Source of the DNA: Pseudomonadota bacterium
GTDB lineage: Bacteria; Pseudomonadota; Gammaproteobacteria; Burkholderiales; Rhodocyclaceae
Assembly: GCA_018241685.1 (NCBI GenBank)
Contig: JAFEDJ010000031.1
Location: 62,001-126,000, forward strand
Reading direction: 5' to 3'
DNA: 64,000 nucleotides
Shown: piece by piece, positions 17,218 to 25,738 of the stretch
How the letters are laid out: each line of letters begins with the position of its first letter
Numbering within the stretch: the stretch's first letter is position 1
Translations under genes and position numbers: made by a program
Notes under the pieces: generated by a model
The model's database searches: none
What the model was told of the DNA's origin: nothing
The model's input: only the letters and a program-made list of their open reading frames with translations

Positions 17218-18251
17218 TGATGCCCAACAAGACCCTCAGACGCGCCTCGCTGGTGCTCATACCGCTATTGGTGCTTGGACTGAGCGTGGCTGGTTTCCTG
17301 CAGTCCCGCGCAGAAGAAGGCCGCGAGGCCGAACAGGAGAGCGCCGCCATCCCTTCGCGCGTGGCAATGGAAGATGGCTTCACCGTGCTAACCCTCGACA
17401 AGGCCATGCAGGCACACAACGACATCCGGACCACCGCGCTCGCCCCAGCCGGCGCGGGTAGCGGCGCAGAGTTCTACGGCACGGTGGTCGATCTGCAGCC
17501 TCTCATGGATCTGGCCAGTCGCCGCGATGCCGCCGCGGCAGATCTGGCGGCCGCCGACACCGCCCTCGCGGCCGCGCGCGCCGAGCAGGCCCGCGTCGAA
17601 GCCCTGTACCAGGATGGCGGCACCGCTTCGCTCAAGGCGCTGGAGGCCGCCCGTACCGCCGATGCGGCGGCAAACGCCAGGTCGCGCGCTGCCCAGGCAG
17701 CCCTCGGCAGCGTCAACAGCGCGCTGCGCAACCAGTTCGGCACGGTCATCGCCGGCTGGGCCGGCAGCCAGGGAGGCCGTGCGCTCGCGCCCCTGCTGGC
17801 ACGGCGCGAAGCCCTGCTGCGTCTCGTGCCGCCGACGACCGAAGCGCCGCCGGTGGTCTTCATCACCAGCGATGGCATGCCGCCCCTCGAAGCCCGACGC
17901 GTATCGCCGTCCCCACAGGCCGATGCTGCCTTCCACGGACAGGCACATTTCTATCGCACGATCGCCGATCTGCCCGCCGGTTTACGCCTGAGCGCCCATG
18001 CACCGGGCGCCGCCGGCGTACGCATTCCGGCCGACGCCATCGTCTGGTACGGCGGCCAGCCGTGGGCCTACGTGCAGATTGCCGAGTCACGTTTCGCGCG
18101 ACGCCCGATCGATGCCGGCCAGCCCCGGGACGGAGACTTCATCGTGACGCACACATTTACGGCCGGCGAACAGGTCGTCGTACGCGGCGCGCAGCTGCTG
18201 CTGTCCGAGGAGTCGCGGCCCGCGACGGCCGGACAGACGGACAACGACTGA
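17217..18251 (+). CDS. RND efflux periplasmic adaptor (HlyD/CzcB family), reduced form
   Basis: 344 residues. The ATG at 17217 overlaps the preceding stop. An N-terminal anchor helix (about 10-28) is followed directly by GTVVDLQPL and a long alpha-helical hairpin rich in Ala/Glu/Arg (about 100-180). The C-terminal beta-domains end in RIPADAIVWYGGQPWAYVQ and VVVRGAQLLLSEE, typical of RND adaptors. The usual lipoyl (barrel-sandwich) half-motifs with GxVxxLxVxxGxxV are not visible on either side of the hairpin. Placed between the outer membrane factor and the inner membrane pump, it should join them. No His-rich metal-binding segment is seen. Confidence 0.8.
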   Translation: MMPNKTLRRASLVLIPLLVLGLSVAGFLQSRAEEGREAEQESAAIPSRVAMEDGFTVLTLDKAMQAHNDIRTTALAPAGAGSGAEFYGTVVDLQPLMDLASRRDAAAADLAAADTALAAARAEQARVEALYQDGGTASLKALEAARTADAAANARSRAAQAALGSVNSALRNQFGTVIAGWAGSQGGRALAPLLARREALLRLVPPTTEAPPVVFITSDGMPPLEARRVSPSPQADAAFHGQAHFYRTIADLPAGLRLSAHAPGAAGVRIPADAIVWYGGQPWAYVQIAESRFARRPIDAGQPRDGDFIVTHTFTAGEQVVVRGAQLLLSEESRPATAGQTDND

Positions 18252-18267
18252 CACGCCCTCGCCCGTG

Positions 18268-21200
18268 ATGCTGACCGCCCTCATCGACTCCGCCGTCCGC
18301 CTGCGTGGCGTGATGGTCGCCCTGGCCTGCCTGCTGCTTGGTTACGGCGTGTATGCCTTGAGCCAGTCCCGGCTCGACGTCTTCCCCGAGTTCACGCCGC
18401 CGCTGGTCACCGTGCAGACGGAAGCGCCGGGCCTGTCGGCCGAGCAGGTGGAGCAGCTGGTCACCCAGCGCGTCGAGAACGTCCTCGGCGGTGCCAAGGG
18501 CCTCGCCTCCATGCGCTCCCAATCGATCCAGGGCGTCTCCGTCATCACGCTCACCTTTAGCGACGCGACGGACATCTGGCGTGCCCGCCAGCTGGTCAGC
18601 GAACAGCTGGCGGCACTGGCCGGCGAGCTGCCCGCGGGTGTGCGCAGCCCACGGATGACCGCGCTGAGTTCCGCCACCACCCAGGTGCTGGGCATCGGAC
18701 TGACATCCGGCTCCAGGTCGCAGATGGAGTTGCGCAGCTTTGCCGAGTGGACGCTGAAGCCCCGCCTGCTGGGCCGCCCCGGCGTCTCCGACGTGGGCAT
18801 CTATGGTGGTGATGTGAAGCAGTACCAAGTTCAGGTGATACCGGAAAAGCTCGTACGCCTCGGCTTGTCGCTGCAGGATGTCGTGGCCGCCGCGCAGCGA
18901 GCGACCGGCGTCCGCGGCGCCGGCGTGCTCGACACCGCCAACCAGCGCATCGTCCTCACCACCGAGGCCCAGGCCACATCGGCAGCGCAGCTTGGCCAGG
19001 TCATGCTGCGGACACAGAACGGCAGCGTCGTGCGACTGGCGGATGTGGCCACGGTCGCTCTCGGCAGCGAGGTGCCGTTCAGCGGCGCCAACGTGCAGGG
19101 CCGGCCCGGCGTGATCCTGATGGTCAGCAACCAGTACGGCGCCGACACCGTGTCGGTGACCCGCGAGCTCGACGCGGCGCTGGACAGCCTGCGCCCCGTG
19201 CTGGCGGCCCAGGACATCGAACTGCATGCGGACCTGTTCCGGCCGGCCAATTTCATCGTGGCGGCGACGAACCATCTGCGTGCAGCTCTGCTGCTCGGCG
19301 CCGGCATGGTGGTCCTGGTGCTGTTCCTCTTCCTGTTCAACGCGCGTACCGCCTTCATCTCGGCGACGGCCATTCCCCTTTCGCTGCTGGCGGCCATCGT
19401 CATCCTCCACCACATGGGCGTGGCGCTCAACACCATGACCCTGGGTGGCCTCGCCCTTGCGCTAGGCGAGGTCGTGGACGACGCCATCATCGACGTGGAG
19501 AACATCTACCGGCGCCTGCGCGAGAACCGGCGCCTGGGCTACCCGCTCACCGCGCTGCAGGTGGTCGTGCGGGCATCCACCGAGGTGCGCGGCGCGGTGA
19601 TCTACGCCACCTTCACCGTCGCCGCGGTCTTCCTGCCGGTGCTGAGCCTGACCGGCGTGGCCGGCCGCCTGTTCGCGCCGCTGGCCCTCGCCTACCTGCT
19701 GGCCATCCTGTCGTCCCTCGTCGTGGCGCTGACCCTGACGCCGGCTCTGTGCTACCTGCTGCTGGCGGCCCGGGACGAGGATGTGGAGGAGCCCCGGCTC
19801 TATGTCTGGCTCAAGGCGCATTACGCCCGACTGCTCATGCATGTCGAGGCACACGGGCGCACCGTCGTGCTCGCCCTGGCCGGCCTGGCCGTGATGGCGC
19901 TGGCAACCCTGCCCTTCCTGCGCATGGAGTTCCTGCCGGAACTGCGCGAGGGGCACGTCATCGTGCATATGCGTGCCACGCCCGGCACATCCCTGCAGGA
20001 GGCCCTGCGCATCGGTGCTCAGGTCAGCAAGGCCCTGCTTGAGGTACCCAACATCCGTAGCGTGGCCCAGCGCGCCGGCCGCACCGCACGCGGTGTGGAT
20101 GTGCTGGGCCCCCAGTACAGCGAGTTCGAGGTGGACCTGGTGCCTGGGCTGGATGCCGAGGCCCAGGAGGCGACCCAGGCACGCATGCGCGAAATCCTGG
20201 GCCAATTCGCCGGCCTCACCTTCACCTCGGAGACCTTCCTCACCGAGCGCATCCAGGAAACCCTGTCCGGTTACACGGCCCCCATCATCCTGAACATTTT
20301 CGGGGCGGACCTGGATGTGCTGGACGGCCTGGCCCGCCAAGCCCAGAGCATCCTGGCCACCGTTCCAGGCGCAAGCGGCGTGACACAACAGTCGCCACCG
20401 ATGCTGCCTCAGTTATCGGTGCGCCTGCGCCAGGACCAGCTCGCCCGCTGGGGCTTCGCCCCTCTGGATGTGCTTGAAGCCATCCAGACTGCCTACCAGG
20501 GCACCGATGTCGCCCAGGTGTACGAGGGCAACGCGGTCAGCAACGTCACCGTCGTGCTGGCAGCAGCAGCCCGGCGCAACCCGGCCAGCGTCGGCGATCT
20601 GCCGCTGCGCAATGCAGCAGGGATGACCGTTCCGCTGCGCCGGCTGGCCGACATCCGCGAAACGGAAGGGCGTTACCTCATCCTCCACAGCGGTGGCCAA
20701 CGCCTCCAGACGGTGACCGCCCAGGTGGCCGGGCGCACCGTGGAGGAAGTCGTCGCCGCGACCCGACAGCGCCTGAGCACCGATCTGAAACTGCCCCGGG
20801 GTTACTTCTTCGCTTTCGCCGGCGAAGCCCAGGCTCAAGCCCAGGCACGGCAGGACTTGCTGGTCGATTTCGGCGTGGCCGCGGTCGCCATCGGCATCCT
20901 GGTCTACCTGGCGCTGAGGAGTACGCGCAGCATGCTGCTGGTCATGACCAATCTGCCCTTTGCGCTGGTCGGCGGCCTGGTGCTGGCCTTCGCCACCGGT
21001 GGCCTGCTCTCCCTCGGCTCACTGGTGGGCTTCGTGACACTGTTCGGCATCACCCTGCGCAATGCCATCATGCTCATCTCCCACTACCAATATCTGGTGC
21101 GGGAGGAAGGGCACGCGTGGAACCTGGAAACGGCGCTGCTCGGGGCCACCGAACGCCTCGCGCCGATCTTGATGACCGCCCTGGTTACCGGCCTCGGCCT

Positions 21201-21375
21201 CCTGCCGCTGGCCCTGCAGAGCGGCGAGCCGGGCAACGAGGTCGAGGGACCGATGGCCATCATCATCCTGGGCGGCATCGTCACCTCGACCCTGCTCAAC
21301 CTGCTGGTGCTGCCAACCCTGGCCTTGCGCTTCGGGCGATTTGAGGCAGGCGGCACCCATGGAAAAGCAGCCTGA
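18268..21375 (+). CDS. RND efflux pump, CzcA/CusA (heavy-metal) family
   Basis: 1035 residues, the full size of an RND transporter, with the 1+5+1+5 helix plan and two large periplasmic loops. The ATG at 18268 follows the adaptor stop by 16 bases; a GTG at 18265 is also possible. The fourth-helix segment GEVVDDAIIDVENIYRRL carries the acidic residues that drive proton coupling in CzcA-type pumps. Motifs at the N-terminus (SRLDVFPEFTPP) and LPFLRMEFLPEL in the middle fit the HME clade. It would export metal ions or related cations with the two upstream gene products. The Met triad of CusA cannot be confirmed by eye, so copper, zinc/cobalt or another substrate is open. Confidence 0.9.
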   Translation: MLTALIDSAVRLRGVMVALACLLLGYGVYALSQSRLDVFPEFTPPLVTVQTEAPGLSAEQVEQLVTQRVENVLGGAKGLASMRSQSIQGVSVITLTFSDATDIWRARQLVSEQLAALAGELPAGVRSPRMTALSSATTQVLGIGLTSGSRSQMELRSFAEWTLKPRLLGRPGVSDVGIYGGDVKQYQVQVIPEKLVRLGLSLQDVVAAAQRATGVRGAGVLDTANQRIVLTTEAQATSAAQLGQVMLRTQNGSVVRLADVATVALGSEVPFSGANVQGRPGVILMVSNQYGADTVSVTRELDAALDSLRPVLAAQDIELHADLFRPANFIVAATNHLRAALLLGAGMVVLVLFLFLFNARTAFISATAIPLSLLAAIVILHHMGVALNTMTLGGLALALGEVVDDAIIDVENIYRRLRENRRLGYPLTALQVVVRASTEVRGAVIYATFTVAAVFLPVLSLTGVAGRLFAPLALAYLLAILSSLVVALTLTPALCYLLLAARDEDVEEPRLYVWLKAHYARLLMHVEAHGRTVVLALAGLAVMALATLPFLRMEFLPELREGHVIVHMRATPGTSLQEALRIGAQVSKALLEVPNIRSVAQRAGRTARGVDVLGPQYSEFEVDLVPGLDAEAQEATQARMREILGQFAGLTFTSETFLTERIQETLSGYTAPIILNIFGADLDVLDGLARQAQSILATVPGASGVTQQSPPMLPQLSVRLRQDQLARWGFAPLDVLEAIQTAYQGTDVAQVYEGNAVSNVTVVLAAAARRNPASVGDLPLRNAAGMTVPLRRLADIRETEGRYLILHSGGQRLQTVTAQVAGRTVEEVVAATRQRLSTDLKLPRGYFFAFAGEAQAQAQARQDLLVDFGVAAVAIGILVYLALRSTRSMLLVMTNLPFALVGGLVLAFATGGLLSLGSLVGFVTLFGITLRNAIMLISHYQYLVREEGHAWNLETALLGATERLAPILMTALVTGLGLLPLALQSGEPGNEVEGPMAIIILGGIVTSTLLNLLVLPTLALRFGRFEAGGTHGKAA

Positions 21376-21489
21376 TTTTCAACCAGAGGCGGACCCTGTG
21401 ACTTTTCCCAAAGAACGTTGTCCAGCCACCGTAGGGAAGCGCGAAAATCAATCCGCCGGCCCATGCGTGAAATTCAAATGCAGAAAAGC

Positions 21490-21517
21490 AAAAAGCCCTG
21501 ATTGCTCAGGGCTTTTT
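21490..21517. terminator. Bidirectional intrinsic terminator
   Basis: AAAAAGCCCTGA (21490-21501) pairs perfectly with TCAGGGCTTTTT (21506-21517) around a 4-base loop. It has A and T tracts on both sides. It ends the tRNA-Ser transcript on the minus strand and can also stop read-through from the RND operon on the plus strand. Confidence 0.9.
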
Positions 21518-21532
21518 GCTTGAAACTGGTCT

Positions 21533-21626
21533 TGGCGGAGAGTGAGGGATTCGAACCCTCGATGCAAGTTTTAGCTCGCATGCTCCCTTAGCAGGGGAGT
21601 GCCTTCGACCTCTCGGCCAACTCTCC
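21533..21626 (-). tRNA. tRNA-Ser (anticodon GCU)
   Basis: Read on the minus strand, the sequence starts GGAGAGTTGGCCGAG and ends ACTCTCCGCCA. The acceptor arm pairs (GGAGAGT with ACTCTCC), the T-arm has GGTTCGAATCC, and the anticodon loop CTGCTAA gives GCU, reading AGC/AGU. The long variable arm and the length of ~94 bases with encoded CCA fit class II tRNA-Ser. It lies between the RND operon and aspartokinase, with a terminator directly after it at 21490-21517. No integrase or duplicated 3' end is seen near it. Confidence 0.96.
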
Positions 21627-21671
21627 CGTCAAGAGCTGCGCATTGTAGACATGCTGCAGCTCTTTGTCAAA

Positions 21672-22901
21672 TCAAGATTGCGCTTGATCGAGGCCGAAAG
21701 CGCGGTGCAGCACGCGGACAGCCAGTTCGAGGTACTTTTCGTCGATGACAACCGAGATCTTGATCTCGGAAGTGGAGATCATCTGGATGTTGATGCCTTC
21801 CTCGGCCAGCGTGCGGAACATGCGCGACGCGACGCCCGGGTGGGAGCGCATGCCGACGCCGACGATGGACACCTTGGCCATCGTACGGTCGCCCTGGATC
21901 TCGCGGGCGCCGATGTGGCCCTGGACCTGCTCGAGGATCTTGTTGGTCTTATCGAAATCGCCGCGGCTGACGGTGAAGGAGAAGTCGGTGGTGCCGTCAT
22001 GGCCGACATTCTGGATGATCATGTCCACATCGACATTGGCATCCGCCACCGGGCCGAGGATCTGGTAGGCGATGCCCGGCTTGTCCGGCACGCCCTGCAC
22101 GGTAATCTTGGCTTCGTCGCGATTGAAAGCAATGCCGGAGATGATCGGCTGTTCCATGTTCTTGTCTTCCTCAACGGTAATCAGGGTGCCCTCACCTTCC
22201 TCCTGAAAGCTGGAGAGAACACGAAGCTTCACTTTGTACTTGCCGGCAAATTCCACGGAGCGGATCTGCAGCACCTTGGAACCCAGGCTGGCCATTTCCA
22301 GCATCTCTTCGAAGGTGATGGTGTCCAGCTTGCGGGCTTCCGGCACGACGCGCGGGTCGGTGGTGTATACGCCGTCCACGTCGGTGTAGATCTGGCATTC
22401 ATCGGCCTGGATGGCTGCCGCCAGCGCAACGCCGGTGGTGTCGGAACCGCCACGGCCCAGCGTAGTAATGTTGCCGGCCTCATCTACCCCCTGGAAACCC
22501 GCCACAACCACGACCGCGCCAGCATCCAGATCGCGGCGGATGTTGTCGCCGTCGATGTCGAGGATGCGCGCCTTGGTGTAGGAGTCGTCGGTCAGGATGC
22601 GCACCTGGCCGCCGGTGTAGCTGCGTGCCTTGATGCCCAGCTCTTCGAGCGCCATGCACAGCAAGCCGATGGTGACCTGCTCGCCGGTGGAGATCACCAC
22701 GTCGAGCTCGCGGGGGCTGGGATTCGTGCTGACTTCCTTGGCCAGCGCAATCAGGCGATTGGTCTCGCCGCTCATCGCGGACAGGACGATCACCAGCTGG
22801 TGTCCCTGGGCTTGGAACTTCGCGACCCGCTTGGCCACGTTCTTGATCCGCTCGGGGTTACCGACGGAAGTGCCGCCATATTTCTGAACTATGAGCGCCA
22901 T
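21672..22901 (-). CDS. lysC: Aspartokinase
   Basis: 409 residues from the ATG at 22901 (MALIVQKYGG); the open frame beyond this is non-coding. The catalytic domain has KYGGTSVG (about residues 7-14), STGEQV, and TLGRGGSDTTGVALA with TDVDGVYTTDPR. The last ~150 residues hold two ACT regulatory domains, including VGMRSHPGVASRMF and STSEIKISVVID. It phosphorylates aspartate, the first step to lysine, threonine, methionine and diaminopimelate; the ACT pair indicates feedback control by lysine and/or threonine. As in many betaproteobacteria it is followed by tRNA-Ser. The upstream ~260 bases carry the promoter region of the divergent HTH gene. Confidence 0.97.
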   Translation of the reverse strand: MALIVQKYGGTSVGNPERIKNVAKRVAKFQAQGHQLVIVLSAMSGETNRLIALAKEVSTNPSPRELDVVISTGEQVTIGLLCMALEELGIKARSYTGGQVRILTDDSYTKARILDIDGDNIRRDLDAGAVVVVAGFQGVDEAGNITTLGRGGSDTTGVALAAAIQADECQIYTDVDGVYTTDPRVVPEARKLDTITFEEMLEMASLGSKVLQIRSVEFAGKYKVKLRVLSSFQEEGEGTLITVEEDKNMEQPIISGIAFNRDEAKITVQGVPDKPGIAYQILGPVADANVDVDMIIQNVGHDGTTDFSFTVSRGDFDKTNKILEQVQGHIGAREIQGDRTMAKVSIVGVGMRSHPGVASRMFRTLAEEGINIQMISTSEIKISVVIDEKYLELAVRVLHRAFGLDQAQS

Positions 22902-23047
22902 CTTGACTTCTAAGAAGTGAGGATATGGGAAACCCGTGATCTTAACGGATATCGCCGCGACGTGCAGCCCCACAGATTTTTCCGTAACGATGTGTGCCAT
23001 GTCACGAAAAATTGCTGTGGAAAACCCTAGTCCATGCAAATATGGCG

Positions 23048-23077
23048 TTGTATGTGTTGCGAGTAGTGATCTATACT
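23048..23077 (+). promoter_or_regulatory. Probable sigma-70 promoter of the small HTH gene
   Basis: A -35-like TTGTAT (23048-23053) and a near-consensus -10 TATACT (23072-23077) are separated by 18 bases. The region is visibly more AT-rich than its surroundings. The predicted start point lies at the left edge of the palindrome at 23085-23102. Confidence 0.6.
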
Positions 23078-23084
23078 TTCCGAC

Positions 23085-23102
23085 ATATAACGAAAGTTAT
23101 AT
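23085..23102. promoter_or_regulatory. Palindromic operator candidate
   Basis: Perfect inverted repeat ATATAAC-GAAA-GTTATAT, 7-base arms with a 4-base spacer. It sits 8 bases downstream of the -10 element at the expected transcription start of the HTH regulator gene. This is a classic position for autorepression by a dimeric HTH protein. Confidence 0.6.
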
Positions 23103-23164
23103 CAGACAGCAGCTAGTCTGTTGTAAAGACTGACAGAGTGAACAACCCCTTGAGGATGGCAAAA

Positions 23165-23467
23165 ATGAAGACTACTGAAAAAGTTGATGTGCGCGAAATC
23201 CGTCGTAAGCTCGGTTTGAACCAGTCCCAGTTCTGGTCCAAGATCGGCGTTACCCAGAGCGGTGGCTCCCGTTATGAAAGCGGCCGCAACATTCCGCGTC
23301 CGGTACAAGCCCTGCTCCGCCTGGTTCATATCGAACAGGTGGACATTAGCAAGATCAAGAAGGATGACGTCGAAGTGGTGGAGTACCTGAAGTCCACCAA
23401 CCCTGAGCTGTTCAAGACGCTGAAGAAGGAAGCCCGCGCCAAGAAGAAAGAGCGCGTCGCTCACTGA
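23165..23467 (+). CDS. Small XRE/Cro-like helix-turn-helix regulator
   Basis: 100 residues. The ATG at 23165 is chosen because GAGG lies at 23152-23155, about 9 bases upstream; ATG 23156 and GTG 23138 are also in frame. The N-terminal half forms an HTH: VREIRRKLGLNQSQFWSKIG, then VTQSGGSRYESGR, matching the XRE pattern of two helices and a recognition helix. The C-terminus is strongly basic (KKEARAKKKERVAH). Such small regulators bind DNA as dimers. The promoter and an exact palindrome directly upstream suggest autoregulation. It is a lone gene, divergent from lysC and convergent with the radical SAM gene. Its targets are unknown. Confidence 0.8.
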   Translation: MKTTEKVDVREIRRKLGLNQSQFWSKIGVTQSGGSRYESGRNIPRPVQALLRLVHIEQVDISKIKKDDVEVVEYLKSTNPELFKTLKKEARAKKKERVAH

Positions 23468-23480
23468 GCAGGTACGAGCC

Positions 23481-24332
23481 TCAAGGGCTGACTGTCACGG
23501 CCAGCCCTTTCTGCCTCAGCCTGCCGGCGATCGATTCGAGTTCGTCGGCACTGAGCTGTTGAAGGTGAATTGCCTCAGGCTGAAAGGACTGACGGGCAAG
23601 GCCATATAGCAGCACACCCTTCAGGGAAGCCAAGCCCGCCTGCTCCAGCACCTCGACATAGCGGCCTACAAACTCCGCGGACGGCGCCTCGCCATCCCAG
23701 CGGACCATGCAGGTCTGCACCCAAGTCGGACATAGCGACGCACACAGCGCCAGCCGCCGTGCATGCGACTCGGGTCGAATACTGACGCCGTTGATGCGCG
23801 CAATATCGGCCTGCGTACCCGCGTCCAGCTTGAACCACACCTCCCCATCCGCCTCGGCGAGCAGGCGCAACCCTGCCTGCACATCGGGCTTGTCCACCTG
23901 ACTGCCATTGGTGATCAGACGTATCGGCACGTGCGCCAACCCGGCTTCGTTGCGGATATGTACGACCTGCCTGACGATATTCGAGAAGGTCGTACAGCTC
24001 GTCGGCTCCCCGTTGCCCGAGAATGCGATGTCGCGAATCACGCGCGCCTCCTCCGGCACGTGCTCGACCATGAACTGGCCATAAGCCAATTCATGCAGGA
24101 AACCCGTCAGCTCACGCGCCAGCAGCGCCTCGTCGATCTCGGGCGCCGCACCGCGTACCAGGCCGGGAACCTGGCAATAGGCGCAGTGCCAGTTGCAAGC
24201 ATTGTTCGGATTCAGGTTGATTCCCACCGAGACGCCCCGCGCCCGCCTGGACACGACCGGGTAAACATAGGTCATGTCGATGTAGCTGCGGTTGTGATCC
24301 GTCACGGTCAGCATCTGCTGCCTGGTGTTCAT
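23481..24332 (-). CDS. Radical SAM enzyme (wyosine-synthetase-like group, COG0731 style)
   Basis: 283 residues from the ATG at 24332; a TTG at 24350 would add six. The cluster motif is ACNWHCAYC, i.e. CxxxCxxC with bases for one [4Fe-4S] and SAM. SRRARGVSVGINLNP ahead of it and FSGNGEPTSC after it (the GGE-like SAM-contacting segment) fit the group of radical SAM proteins related to TYW1-type tRNA enzymes. It is too long and lacks the motif layout of QueE. It is divergent from queD and may share a -10 region with it. Bacteria do not make wyosine, so the true substrate is unknown; a role in RNA modification is only a guess. Confidence 0.75.
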   Translation of the reverse strand: MNTRQQMLTVTDHNRSYIDMTYVYPVVSRRARGVSVGINLNPNNACNWHCAYCQVPGLVRGAAPEIDEALLARELTGFLHELAYGQFMVEHVPEEARVIRDIAFSGNGEPTSCTTFSNIVRQVVHIRNEAGLAHVPIRLITNGSQVDKPDVQAGLRLLAEADGEVWFKLDAGTQADIARINGVSIRPESHARRLALCASLCPTWVQTCMVRWDGEAPSAEFVGRYVEVLEQAGLASLKGVLLYGLARQSFQPEAIHLQQLSADELESIAGRLRQKGLAVTVSP

Positions 24333-24362
24333 GGCACTATCCGGCTCCAAAAACGAGGCGCG

Positions 24363-24369
24363 TATAATA
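24363..24369. promoter_or_regulatory. Shared near-palindromic -10 element between the radical SAM gene and queD
   Basis: The sequence GTATAATAC gives a consensus TATAAT on the plus strand (24363-24368) and TATTAT on the minus strand (24364-24369). It sits 33 bases before queD and 31 bases before the radical SAM start. -35 elements are weak on both sides. Confidence 0.55.
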
Positions 24370-24400
24370 CGGGACCTTTTTTGTTTACCCGGTGCTCCCC

Positions 24401-24847
24401 ATGCGTATCACGCGCCGCCTGGACTTCGACGCGGGCCACCGCATCCCCGACCACGCCAGCCAATGCCGTCACTTGCACGGCCATCGTTACGGACTGGAGA
24501 TCACCCTCTCCGGCGACATCATCCAGGCCGCCGGCACACCGGTTAACGGCATGGTGATGGATTTTGCCGACGTGAAGGCCATCGCCAAGCAATATGTGGT
24601 GGATGTGTGGGATCACGCCTTCCTGGCCTATCGCCACGACACCGCCGTGGTGGACTTCCTGCAGAGCATGCCCGGCCACAAGACCGTCATCCTTGACGTA
24701 GTGCCGACTGCCGAGAACCTGGCCGCAGAGGCCTTCCGCATCCTCGATCCCCTCTACCGGGACAGCTACGGCAACCACCTGCGCCTCGAGCGCGTGCGCC
24801 TGTTCGAAACGCCCAACTGCTGGGCCGACGCACTGCGCTCCGAGTAA
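24401..24847 (+). CDS. queD: 6-carboxy-5,6,7,8-tetrahydropterin synthase
   Basis: 148 residues from the ATG at 24401 (a GTG at 24392 is in frame but less likely). Zinc ligands H13 (DAGHR), H26 and H28 (LHGH), and the catalytic C22, match the QueD/PTPS pattern CxxxHGHxY. Further conserved parts are MVMDFADVK, the DHAFL segment and PTAENLA with a final ERVRLFET. The enzyme converts dihydroneopterin triphosphate to 6-carboxytetrahydropterin in the pathway to preQ0/queuosine. QueC and QueE are not in this window. Single gene with its own promoter. Confidence 0.93.
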   Translation: MRITRRLDFDAGHRIPDHASQCRHLHGHRYGLEITLSGDIIQAAGTPVNGMVMDFADVKAIAKQYVVDVWDHAFLAYRHDTAVVDFLQSMPGHKTVILDVVPTAENLAAEAFRILDPLYRDSYGNHLRLERVRLFETPNCWADALRSE

Positions 24848-24893
24848 GCCCAGGCATGGCGGCGCCAGGCAGCGCCGCCATGCCTGACTCCGG

Positions 24894-25592
24894 CTAGACG
24901 ATCCGCACCGCCAGGCTGCCGACGCCTTCCACACCCGCCTCGATGAGGTCACCAGCCACGACGGGGCCAACGCCTTCCGGCGTGCCTGTAAAAATCAGAT
25001 CGCCCGGCTCCAGCCGGAAATACGTGGACAAATTGGAGATAATCTCGGCCATCGACCAGATCATGTCCGACACGTCGCCCCTCTGACGGGACTCGCCGTT
25101 TACGTTCAGCCACACCTCGCCCTTGCCCGGATGCCCCACAACGGACGCCGGCACCAACGGGGAAATGGGCGCCGCCTGGTCGAACGCCTTGCCGAGCTCC
25201 CACGGACGCCCCTTGTCGCGCAGCGCAAACTGCAGGTCGCGACGCGTCATGTCGAGGCCAGCCCCGTAACCCCACACGTAGGACAAGGCCTCGTCCACGG
25301 GAATGTCCGCCCCGCCCTTGCCGATCGCCACGACGAGTTCGATCTCATGATGGAGATTGGCCGTCGCCTGCGGATAAGGCAGCTCGAGCGTCGCGCCCTG
25401 GGCCACCGGCACCACCGCATCAGCCGGCTTGCAGAAGAAGAACGGCGGCTCCCGCGTCGGGTCCGAGCCCATTTCACGGGCATGGGCGGCGTAGTTGCGC
25501 CCGACGCAATACACCCGGCGCACCGGGAAAGACGCATCCTTGCCGACCACCGGCACCACCACCACCGGCGGCGGAACAATTACGAAATCCAT
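24894..25592 (-). CDS. Fumarylacetoacetate hydrolase-family protein
   Basis: 232 residues from the ATG at 25592, preceded by AAGGA at good spacing. The single FAH domain shows [14 protein letters not shown] near the N-terminus, [11 protein letters not shown], the metal-binding HHEIELVV (Glu ligands), and a C-terminal [11 protein letters not shown]. Members hydrolyse or decarboxylate acylpyruvates and 2-oxo acids from aromatic catabolism, using Mg2+. The sequence style is close to the YcgM/FAHD1 acylpyruvase group. It is divergent from the DJ-1/PfpI gene. No aromatic degradation operon is near, so it is likely a general acylpyruvase or oxaloacetate decarboxylase; the substrate is inferred. Confidence 0.88.
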   Translation of the reverse strand: MDFVIVPPPVVVVPVVGKDASFPVRRVYCVGRNYAAHAREMGSDPTREPPFFFCKPADAVVPVAQGATLELPYPQATANLHHEIELVVAIGKGGADIPVDEALSYVWGYGAGLDMTRRDLQFALRDKGRPWELGKAFDQAAPISPLVPASVVGHPGKGEVWLNVNGESRQRGDVSDMIWSMAEIISNLSTYFRLEPGDLIFTGTPEGVGPVVAGDLIEAGVEGVGSLAVRIV

Positions 25593-25738
25593 CCAGTCAA
25601 TCCTTTCCACGTGTTCATCTTGTCCGCGTCCGATCGCGATGCCGGACCCTATTCGGGGGCGCGGTAACCGGTTACCACCCGTAGCCCGTCCTCCATCGCC
25701 ACACTTTCTCCACCCTACCCACCACCGAGGAGACTGGC

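Noticed and set aside
18157..19413. A 418-codon minus-strand frame
   Set aside because: Antisense to the RND pump gene; low-complexity shadow.
21533..21626. tRNA-Ser as an integration site
   Set aside because: No integrase, no repeat of the tRNA 3' end and no foreign-looking genes on either side; the neighbours are ordinary chromosomal genes.
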